From: Chlorobiaceae bacterium
GTDB lineage: Bacteria; Bacteroidota; Chlorobiia; Chlorobiales; Chlorobiaceae
Reading direction: 5' to 3'
Length of the DNA: 46,532 nucleotides
NCBI GenBank assembly: GCA_012972835.1
Contig: JABDHK010000055.1
Coordinates: forward strand, 1-46,532
This document shows positions 36,462 to 43,904 of this stretch, piece by piece. The notes under the pieces were generated by a model. It was not told the origin of the DNA. It searched no databases and worked only from the letters and a program-made list of their open reading frames with translations. The stretch's first letter is position 1. Each line of letters begins with the position of its first letter. Made by a program: the position numbers and the translations under genes.

Positions 36462-37060
36462 GACTGCTGCTCAGCAATCAGTTTTTCAAGGGCTTCAGGG
36501 TAGAGTTTATGCTCACATTCAAGCACTCTTGCTGCAAGGCTTTCTGGTGTATCATCGGCAAGAACAGGCACATGCCGCTGCATCAGAATCCGTCCTTTAT
36601 CATACTCTTCATTGACAAGATGAACCGTCGCACCGCTCTCCGTTTCACCGGCCTCTAGTACCGCGGTGTGGACATGAATGCCATACATCCCCTCACCACC
36701 GAATTTTGGCAGAAGGGCTGGATGGATATTGATGATTCTTTCCGGAAACGCAGTCACAACTGCGTCAGGTACCTTGCGCATATAGCCTGCCAGCAGGATA
36801 ATCTCGATGCCATGTTTTCTCAGGCAACCGACCATTGCCGCCGCAAACTCATCAAAAGAGTCAAACTGCTTTTCCATCAAATGCACCGCTGCAATCCCGT
36901 TGCTACGGGCGAACTCCATAGCTCCGCACTGTGAACGGTTGGATAGGCAGAGAACGATTTCCGCATTAAGCTGTTTTTTCTTCAGCGCATGAAAGATAGC
37001 CTGGAAATTGCTCCCTGAACCTGAACAGAAGACTGCAATGCGGGTTTTGTGAACGATCAT
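36458..37060 (-). CDS. purN: Phosphoribosylglycinamide formyltransferase
   Basis: A 200-residue PurN: 'RIAVFCSGSGSNFQAIFHAL' at the N-terminus, 'LAGYMRKVPDAVV', the formyl-transfer motif 'INIHPALLPKFGG' with the catalytic His, and 'TVHLVNEEYDKG' with the catalytic Asp. It performs the third step of purine synthesis with 10-formyl-THF. It is divergent from purH across a 355-base interval, so the two purine genes may share control. Confidence 0.95.
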   Translation of the reverse strand: MIVHKTRIAVFCSGSGSNFQAIFHALKKKQLNAEIVLCLSNRSQCGAMEFARSNGIAAVHLMEKQFDSFDEFAAAMVGCLRKHGIEIILLAGYMRKVPDAVVTAFPERIINIHPALLPKFGGEGMYGIHVHTAVLEAGETESGATVHLVNEEYDKGRILMQRHVPVLADDTPESLAARVLECEHKLYPEALEKLIAEQQS

Positions 37061-37415
37061 TTGGTGATTGTGATGTTGAAACGCAACGACTCTTCATGAT
37101 ATCGCTTTCCTTAATATGCAATTGAGAACTCTTCTTTTCAAGTATATTACCGTCACCGTAGTCCCTGGGGTACGCCCATCAGTAACATTAGTCCTATTGT
37201 TTTGTTCCCAGCACTCCCATCTGTCCCTTGCTCATGCAATAATAGTAATGCCGACAACCTAAACTTTTGCCAATAACGACAAGTAACAGGTATCAACCAT
37301 CCTGGGCGCGCCCCTGTGACTTTATCCATTCATGCTGCCTCAGATAATTGAGGATTTTTTCTTACCTTTCCGCTTTACGAAAAGCAAGCACAACCGATAA
37401 ATAAACTTTCTGCAA
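37061..37415. other. Divergent purN/purH intergenic region
   Basis: No gene is seen in these 355 bases. It must hold promoters for both purine genes. The only clear structure is a small terminator-like hairpin at 37338-37360. Confidence 0.5.
37338..37360 (+). promoter_or_regulatory. Attenuator-like hairpin upstream of purH
   Basis: CCTCA-GATAAT-TGAGG is followed by A and six T, 56 bases before the purH start and pointing toward it. It has the form of an intrinsic terminator in a leader. The stem is only 5 bp, so it may be chance. I see no known purine riboswitch core beside it. Confidence 0.3.
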
Positions 37416-38993
37416 ATGTCTGATCCTGTCATCAAGCGGGCACTGGTCTCTGTATCTGATAAAACCGGTATTGTTGATTTCTGCGGGGAGCTCTCACTCC
37501 TCGGTGTAGAAATTTTTTCAACCGGCGGAACCCTGAAAACTCTTCAGGATGCCGGAATTGCCGCATCCTCCATCTCAACCATCACCGGATTCCCCGAAAT
37601 CATGGATGGACGGGTAAAAACCTTGCATCCGAAAATACATGGCGGTCTTCTTGCTGTTCGGAATAATGCTGACCACATCAGCCAGGCCAAGGAGAACGGC
37701 ATCGACTTTATCGATCTGGTTGTTGTTAATCTCTACCCATTCGAAGCAACAGTGGCAAAGCCCGATGTAACCTTCGAGGATGCCATTGAAAATATTGATA
37801 TTGGCGGCCCATCAATGCTCCGCAGTGCGGCCAAGAACAACGAGTCAGTCACGGTTGTCACCGACAGTGCCGACTACGGACTTGTTCTACAGGAAATGAA
37901 GGAGAATAATGGCGCAACAAGACGGGCGACACGTCTCCAGCTTGCACTGAAAGTTTTTGAACTTACCTCCCGCTACGATCGTGCCATTGCCTCTTACCTG
38001 ACCGGCGCTGTTCAGGGAACAGAGCATAAGGCTGCTGCTGCGATGACCGTTTCTCTTGAAAGGGAACTCGATATGCGTTATGGTGAGAACCCGCACCAGA
38101 GTGCCGGATTATATCGTCTGACCGATGAAAATGGAACGCGCTCCTTTGGCGACTTTTTCGAAAAACTGCATGGCAAGGAGCTCTCCTATAACAACATGCT
38201 CGATATTGCCGCAGCAACTGCATTGATTGAGGAGTTCCGCGGTGAAGAGCCGACGGTGGTTATTATCAAGCACACCAACCCATGCGGCGTAGCACAGGCC
38301 CCGACGCTGGTCGAAGCGTACCGCAAGGCATTTGCAACCGATACCCAGGCTCCTTTTGGTGGAATTATTGTCTTTAACCGTCCTCTGGATATGGAAACAG
38401 CCAAAGCGGTCAATGAGATCTTTACCGAGATTCTTATCGCACCAGCTTTTGAGGATGGAGTGCTCGATATGCTGATGAAGAAAAAAGATCGCCGGCTTGT
38501 GCAGCAGAACAATCCCTTGCCAAAAGGTGGCTGGGAGTTCAAATCTACACCGTTCGGTATGCTTGTTCAGGAGCGCGACAGCAAAATAGTTGCAAAAGAG
38601 GATTTGACCGTTGTAACCAAACGGCAGCCAACCGATGAGGAAGTTGCAGACCTGATGTTTGCCTGGAAAATCTGCAAGCATATCAAGTCGAACACCATTC
38701 TCTATGTTAAAAACCGTCAGACCTTCGGTGTCGGAGCCGGTCAGATGTCGCGTGTAGACTCTTCAAAAATCGCTCGCTGGAAAGCCTCTGAAGTTGGCCT
38801 CGACCTGCACGGTTCAGTTGTCGCTTCAGATGCATTCTTCCCGTTTGCCGATGGCCTGCTCGCCGCAGCTGAGGCTGGAGTAACGGCGGTTATACAGCCA
38901 GGAGGTTCCATCAGGGATAACGAGGTGATTGAAGCAGCCGATGCCAACAACCTTGCCATGGTCTTTACCGGCATGAGGCATTTCAAACACTGA
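37416..38993 (+). CDS. purH: Bifunctional AICAR transformylase / IMP cyclohydrolase
   Basis: A 525-residue PurH of normal length. The N-terminal IMP cyclohydrolase domain has '[14 protein letters not shown]' and '[19 protein letters not shown]'. The C-terminal transformylase domain has '[13 protein letters not shown]', '[12 protein letters not shown]' and '[10 protein letters not shown]'. It does the last two steps to IMP. A strong terminator follows at 39033. Confidence 0.96.
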   Translation: MSDPVIKRALVSVSDKTGIVDFCGELSLLGVEIFSTGGTLKTLQDAGIAASSISTITGFPEIMDGRVKTLHPKIHGGLLAVRNNADHISQAKENGIDFIDLVVVNLYPFEATVAKPDVTFEDAIENIDIGGPSMLRSAAKNNESVTVVTDSADYGLVLQEMKENNGATRRATRLQLALKVFELTSRYDRAIASYLTGAVQGTEHKAAAAMTVSLERELDMRYGENPHQSAGLYRLTDENGTRSFGDFFEKLHGKELSYNNMLDIAAATALIEEFRGEEPTVVIIKHTNPCGVAQAPTLVEAYRKAFATDTQAPFGGIIVFNRPLDMETAKAVNEIFTEILIAPAFEDGVLDMLMKKKDRRLVQQNNPLPKGGWEFKSTPFGMLVQERDSKIVAKEDLTVVTKRQPTDEEVADLMFAWKICKHIKSNTILYVKNRQTFGVGAGQMSRVDSSKIARWKASEVGLDLHGSVVASDAFFPFADGLLAAAEAGVTAVIQPGGSIRDNEVIEAADANNLAMVFTGMRHFKH

Positions 38994-39032
38994 CGTTGAT
39001 GTGATATTTGCTCTCCCCAAGGAGTACAGTAT

Positions 39033-39075
39033 AAAACAGAAAAGGCATACGGTTACCGTGTGCCTTTTCTGTTTT
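39033..39075 (+). terminator. Strong terminator after purH
   Basis: AAAACAGAAAAGGCATACGG pairs with CCGTGTGCCTTTTCTGTTTT around a 3-base loop with one G-T wobble. It lies 40 bases after the purH stop and may also stop leftward transcripts. Confidence 0.85.
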
Positions 39076-39107
39076 CAAGCTATTAATGCCAAAATCAGAA
39101 GTCTTCG

Positions 39108-39305
39108 TTATTTTTTAACTGGTAGAGGCCACTTTACCGGTTCGCTGCTGCGTTTTGGGGCTACAGTGGCAGCCTTCTTTATCGGAGGTGACGTCATTTC
39201 CTTTTCAATATCATCGGCCAACGATTTATAAAACATGTTCATACCTTTTTCATAGGCCCAGCTGAGCATTTTAGATCCTTTTGGTTCTGTCGGGTCAATA
39301 GCCAT
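39108..39305 (-). CDS. Small hypothetical protein (65 residues)
   Basis: An ATG-started frame: 'MAIDPTEPKGSKMLSWAYEK' followed by a helical region and a basic, proline-rich tail 'RSSEPVKWPLPVKK'. There is no Shine-Dalgarno, no signal peptide and no family I recognise. Its composition is more protein-like than the opposite strand, and it lies outside the purH terminator. Moderate support only. Confidence 0.45.
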   Translation of the reverse strand: MAIDPTEPKGSKMLSWAYEKGMNMFYKSLADDIEKEMTSPPIKKAATVAPKRSSEPVKWPLPVKK

Positions 39306-39458
39306 GATTTTTTTATTTAAATTTATCCACAGTTTCCTTGCGACTACCGCTTATTAACGCATCTCATTTTTCTTTTTCACGGCATAAGCGAATCACATCA
39401 AGAGGAAGTATAGGTTAAAATTCACTGACTACTTAACATTTTAACAGAGGTAACAAAT

Positions 39459-40037
39459 ATGAGCGCTAAAAAACCACAATCCATCTTTCAGCTGAAGGTA
39501 ACCTTAAGCGGTTCAAAGCCTCCGATCTGGCGGCGCATCCTGGTCCCCGATAATATCACGCTCAGCCGTCTCCATGTTGTCCTGCAGGTGGTTATGGGAT
39601 GGACAAACAGTCATCTCCATCAATTTGCCGCCAAAGGAGAGAACTACGGTCCACTTGACACGAATGAAAACGAAAATTTGTTTGGAACAACGGTCAATGA
39701 CGAAAACAAGGTGAGCTTATCCAGCCTGTTCGTGTCAGAACATGATTTCATGATCTACGATTATGATTTTGGAGATAGCTGGGAGCACCATATAACTCTC
39801 GAAAAAATAGTTCCTTACGACAGTTCAACAAAACTGCCGGTTTGTCTCACCGGCAAAAGGGCCTGTCCACCCGAAGATTGCGGAGGTGTGTGGGGTTATC
39901 AAGATTTGCTGGAGATAGTTGCCGACAAGTCTCATCCCGACCACGAAGATACCATGGATTGGCTGGACGAAGATTTCGACCCCGAAACATTTAATAAAAC
40001 CCAGGTAAATGCTCAACTGCTAAAATACTGTAAATGA
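39459..40037 (+). CDS. Plasmid pRiA4b ORF-3 family protein
   Basis: A 192-residue protein with the typical start 'QLKVTLSGSKPPIWRRILVP', then 'LHVVLQVVMGWTNSHLHQF', 'YDYDFGDSWEHHITLEK', 'GKRACPPEDCGGVWGYQDLL' and 'WLDEDFDPETFN'. The family is widespread on plasmids and mobile DNA, and no enzymatic activity is established to my knowledge. AGAGG precedes ATG 39459. It is the first gene of the right-hand accessory region. Confidence 0.9.
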   Translation: MSAKKPQSIFQLKVTLSGSKPPIWRRILVPDNITLSRLHVVLQVVMGWTNSHLHQFAAKGENYGPLDTNENENLFGTTVNDENKVSLSSLFVSEHDFMIYDYDFGDSWEHHITLEKIVPYDSSTKLPVCLTGKRACPPEDCGGVWGYQDLLEIVADKSHPDHEDTMDWLDEDFDPETFNKTQVNAQLLKYCK

Positions 40038-40067
40038 TTAACTTGAAGTACATGAGTTTATAACATT

Positions 40068-40616
40068 GTGACACAACAGCGATCGTATTACAGCATGCAA
40101 TCTTTTCTTCATCCATTAGCTGAGATTTTTGGCTTTACGGCAACCGACCAGTCGCCTAAAGCACAACAGTATCGCTTACACAGGCTTTGCCCTTTCAATA
40201 ATAAGGTTCCCAACTGCACCACAGACAAAGCGAAAAATCCTCTCGGAGTGTGCAGTATATTGCAGTATAATAAGCCAGTCATCACTTGTCCTGTCAGGTT
40301 TCGTGAAGAGTGGTTGATTACCGATGATGCAGCTTCATTCTTTTTTAAAGGAGGAGTACAATGGAGTTCATTAACTGAAGTTCGTTTGAATGATGCTTAC
40401 GGAAAATCAGCAGGAAATATTGATGTGGTACTCGTTGCTTATGATGAAAAAGGAAAAGTGATTGATTTCGGAGCACTTGAGATACAGGCAGTGTACATTT
40501 CGGGAAATGTTCGTGACCCTTTTGAATATTATATGCAAGATCAGAAAGCTCGTTGTTTCATGGACTGGACGAGGCAACCGAACTATCCACGGAGCGCGCA
40601 TTCCAAACCATTCTGA
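40068..40616 (+). pseudogene. NotI-type restriction endonuclease, C-terminally truncated
   Basis: The 182 codons match the N-terminal part of NotI-like enzymes (about 380 residues). The four-cysteine iron site is visible (C in 'LCPFNNKVPNC', 'GVCSIL', 'ITCPVRFREEW'). The PD-(D/E)XQ-type catalytic centre has Asp in 'GNIDVVLVAYD' and Glu-x-Gln in 'GALEIQAVYISG'. After 'DWTRQPNYPR' the homology stops and the frame ends at 40616, where minus-strand csx15-like sequence begins. Start is GTG 40068 or ATG 40095. No partner methylase is nearby, so the gene is probably dead. Confidence 0.75.
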
Positions 40617-40932
40617 AAGCAGAGGAGGGTCGTACATGAACAACATCCGGAAAATAACCAAGGCGTCCGTGAATTTCCGCTAACACAACAGACCAGATTG
40701 CAGAATATCCTGCCGGAATAGCCACAATGCTTGAGGCCTGCCATTGAACGGGGGAGAGATCAATCTTTTCAATGGCTTTAACAATATTGGCAATAAAATT
40801 TCTATCCTCCGCTATAGTACCTAATTGCACATCCATTACTTCTGATGAGGGCCATTGCAATAGCTTCTCTATTGTTTTGAGCTGATCTGGTAAAACTGGA
40901 TGACCGGAAAAGTTCAATACAATATATTGCAC
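40558..40932 (-). CDS. csx15: Csx15-like CRISPR-associated protein (3' end altered)
   Basis: From GTG 40932 the product starts 'MQYIVLNFSGHPVLPDQL' and has 'SPVQWQASSIVAIPAGY' and 'VVLAEIHGRLGYFPDVVHVR'. These are the conserved blocks of Csx15, a small protein found with type III CRISPR systems and proposed to bind or degrade cyclic oligoadenylate signals. A longer frame from TTG 40992 adds 20 atypical residues. The last ~15 codons come from the opposite strand of the NotI-like gene, so the native C-terminus was lost at the deletion junction. The assignment is from memory of the family pattern. Confidence 0.6.
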   Translation of the reverse strand: MQYIVLNFSGHPVLPDQLKTIEKLLQWPSSEVMDVQLGTIAEDRNFIANIVKAIEKIDLSPVQWQASSIVAIPAGYSAIWSVVLAEIHGRLGYFPDVVHVRPSSAFRMVWNARSVDSSVASSSP

Positions 40933-40997
40933 ACTATCAGGAATGTTTCCCTTAATAGTGTGGATTAAACTTTTCCAAAAATTACTCAACAATTGTA

Positions 40998-41229
40998 TTA
41001 GCCATGGAATATTTTTTTTACAAAATATTCAAAAAGCTGAAAAATTGAAACGACACCAGCAGTAATAGCAAAAAATGTAAAGAGATTGTGTTGATTCACT
41101 ATATCATTCATGATTGTTGATGAAAAGTGTAATAAGAAGAATAATAAAATGCCGAAATAAAAAACCGCAAAAACAAATCCCGCCTCTAATGTCCCTCAAT
41201 AATAAATCAAATAGTATGTTTTTTGTCAT
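40998..41229 (-). pseudogene. Small two-helix membrane protein gene with apparent frameshift
   Basis: ATG 41229 begins 'MTKNILFDLLLRD'. A second minus-strand frame, open without a start codon until ATG 41111, reads 'AGFVFAVFYFGILLFFLLHF' and then 'LFTFFAITAGVVSIFQLFEY' to the stop at 40998. Joined by one frameshift near 41180, they give a ~77-residue protein with two membrane helices. Alternatively there are two tiny overlapping frames. It lies just upstream of the csx15-like gene on the same strand. I do not recognise the family. Confidence 0.4.
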
Positions 41230-41253
41230 TTTGAATAACGTGAAAAATCTAAT

Positions 41254-41353
41254 CTAATAATCTTCCAATACTATGTTTGTGTAATGAGGTATGAAGTTTT
41301 CTGATTCCAAAAATTCCCAGAAGTCCTTGATGTCCCCCCAACTGGAGATTGTA
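41254..41353 (-). pseudogene. C-terminal coding fragment abutting the CRISPR array
   Basis: On the minus strand the frame running out of the first repeat reads 'SSWGDIKDFWEFLESENFIP' and 'HYTNIVLEDY' and then stops at 41254. The composition is clearly protein-like. It has no start: the 5' part is replaced by the CRISPR array. It points toward the small membrane gene and the csx15-like gene, so it may be the last piece of a third gene of that operon. Family unknown. Confidence 0.45.
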
Positions 41354-43652
41354 GTCGCAATACTCTATGAGTGCAATTAGATATTAAGTTGACGGTTAAC
41401 TTTTGGATAACCATTGACGTCATTGATGTGGTCGCAATACTCTATGAGTGCAATTAGATATTAAGCTCGATGGGGGATCTCCAGGATTATGTTTTCGGAT
41501 AATGTCGCAATACTCTATGAGTGCAATTAGATATTAAGTATCAACAGCGAACTTCAGATAGAAGATGCCGCAAAGTCGCAATACTCTATGAGTGCAATTA
41601 GATATTAAGTACAAATAAAATATTTCATCAACCCTGAAATGAAGGGCGATAAGTCGCAATACTCTATGAGTGCAATTAGATATTAAGTTCCGTAATGGTG
41701 ACTTTTCCCATGTAATATCAGGAATGTCGCAATACTCTATGAGTGCAATTAGATATTAAGGAAAAAGGTGCCAAAATTTTGTCAGCAGGGTTTGCACATG
41801 GTCGCAATACTCTATGAGTGCAATTAGATATTAAGTGTGTGCTTTGTGTGGGAGCGGGTGAAGATTATCGAAGTCGCAATACTCTATGAGTGCAATTAGA
41901 TATTAAGATGCTATTATAGAGGATCTTTAGCCTCTATTTTATATCAATAGTCGCAATACTCTATGAGTGCAATTAGATATTAAGTCTATAAATCTGTCGA
42001 AATAATTCTGTTTTTATCCCTTCTGTCGCAATACTCTATGAGTGCAATTAGATATTAAGGCAAACTGATCTTCCTCGGAGAAACAATTGGCTATGGTATT
42101 CGTCGCAATACTCTATGAGTGCAATTAGATATTAAGTTATAAAAAAGGTAATGCCTGACACATTCACATAAAGACGAACGTCGCAATACTCTATGAGTGC
42201 AATTAGATATTAAGCTATGGTAGTTTTAACAAGACCAAAACCACGCCCAAGGGAAAGTCGCAATACTCTATGAGTGCAATTAGATATTAAGGATGATGAA
42301 GACGATGAACCGCGTAGAAAGCCGAAAGTCGCAATACTCTATGAGTGCAATTAGATATTAAGGCAAGTATGGTATATGTTACAGGTCTGGACAACTATGC
42401 AGCAGTCGCAATACTCTATGAGTGCAATTAGATATTAAGAACAGGTAAAGAAGCGTTTGATTCGTTTACAGGTTCAATGAGTCGCAATACTCTATGAGTG
42501 CAATTAGATATTAAGTTTAATTCTGATAACACGGTAACGGAGAATAACTATGGCAAGTCGCAATACTCTATGAGTGCAATTAGATATTAAGTCTATGCAT
42601 GCCAGCGTAGGTAATGGATTGAGTGCTTTAATGCAAAAGTCGCAATACTCTATGAGTGCAATTAGATATTAAGGCATAAAAATGAGGAATTCGAGGCAAG
42701 CACATTCATGTGTTTGTCGCAATACTCTATGAGTGCAATTAGATATTAAGCCTATAGCCCTGAGGATTACCATTACGACACAGTAATCGTCGCAATACTC
42801 TATGAGTGCAATTAGATATTAAGAAATTTTTGCTGAAATTGGAGTTAATTATTGTCCATAATCTGTCGCAATACTCTATGAGTGCAATTAGATATTAAGT
42901 GTTGACCCGGAGAAAACGAAGGCGTAGGAGCATCAATTGTCGCAATACTCTATGAGTGCAATTAGATATTAAGAGAGGCATTCCGTCGTCAGCGGGACGA
43001 AGACCGTCGTGCAAAGTCGCAATACTCTATGAGTGCAATTAGATATTAAGACCTTAAAGGAGACTCTTATGAAAAAAAGACGCGATGAAAGTCGCAATAC
43101 TCTATGAGTGCAATTAGATATTAAGGAATCTCACAGCACATTGTGTTGATTCGTTTGTTCTGGGTCGCAATACTCTATGAGTGCAATTAGATATTAAGTT
43201 AATGAGCGTACTGGTCATCGCTGGTACTGCATGAGTAAGTCGCAATACTCTATGAGTGCAATTAGATATTAAGTTATCGTTGGGATTCCATCATGGCTGA
43301 TGAGTTTTTCATTCGTCGCAATACTCTATGAGTGCAATTAGATATTAAGAAAGCTACAAGTGAACATATAACAAAAGCATTGAATGAGTCGCAATACTCT
43401 ATGAGTGCAATTAGATATTAAGCCTGCACGTATTCGGACAGCTCCATCCCTGCTTTTAGCACAGAGGTCGCAATACTCTATGAGTGCAATTAGATATTAA
43501 GGCAAGTTAGCAGAACAGGAGCAGATCACCTTTGAAGTACAAGTCGCAATACTCTATGAGTGCAATTAGATATTAAGATCATGGATATCGCCAGAATGTA
43601 CCCGAATCAGCCGATTTGTCGCAATACTCTATGAGTGCAATTAGATATTAAG
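41354..43652. CRISPR. CRISPR array: 31 identical 35-base repeats, 30 spacers
   Basis: The plus-strand repeat begins GTCGCAATACTC and ends TTAGATATTAAG, 35 bases long. All 31 copies appear identical, including the first (41354-41388) and last (43618-43652), so no decayed end marks the old side. Spacers are 36-47 bases, mostly 38-43. The repeat contains a short palindrome ACTC-TAT-GAGT. Orientation is unresolved: the GTCGC start resembles type I-C-like repeats read on plus, while spacer coding sense and the position of cas1 favour transcription on minus. No two spacers looked alike to me. Confidence 0.98.
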
Positions 43653-43781
43653 TCTACCTCTGGAAACCTGCGTCTGGCATGGGCTACTGGCGCGAAATCC
43701 GGAGGATCGATATTTTTCAGTAATGTCAAGGGACATGATACTGATGTTTACAGTTTTGAACACCTGTATGTTATAAAATAA
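43653..43781 (+). pseudogene. C-terminal coding fragment directly after the last repeat
   Basis: Starting at the first base after the last repeat, one plus-strand frame of 42 codons reads 'STSGNLRLAWATGAKSGG', 'SIFFSNVKGHDTDVY' and 'SFEHLYVIK', then two stop codons (TAA TAG). It is GC-richer and more protein-like than the AT-rich DNA that follows. It has no start codon, so it is either a gene tail cut by the array or an over-long final spacer whose outer repeat was lost. Family not recognised. Confidence 0.45.
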
Positions 43782-43904
43782 TAGTGGTTTATGCAACACC
43801 CAAAGGATAATTGCGTTTGAAATCTCCTCTAATTCAATATAAAATTAAACGTTAACTCTATATTTCTCTTGTGTTTTGGTGCATCAGAATTAATCCTCCG
43901 GTTT
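43782..43904. other. AT-rich interval between array and RT-cas1 (possible leader)
   Basis: These 123 AT-rich bases contain no gene. If the array is transcribed on the minus strand, the leader and promoter should lie here. A weak minus-strand pair TTGCAT...TAACAT with 17-base spacing is present near 43795-43770. This is a candidate only. Confidence 0.3.

Noticed and set aside
41187-41353. Left flank of the array as the CRISPR leader
   Set aside because: The 100 bases next to the first repeat read as a C-terminal coding fragment on minus, so a leader here is not convincing, although transcription from the left cannot be excluded.
41389-43617. Self-targeting spacers against genes in this window
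   Set aside because: I saw no spacer matching window sequence by eye; a proper search of both strands is needed to exclude it.
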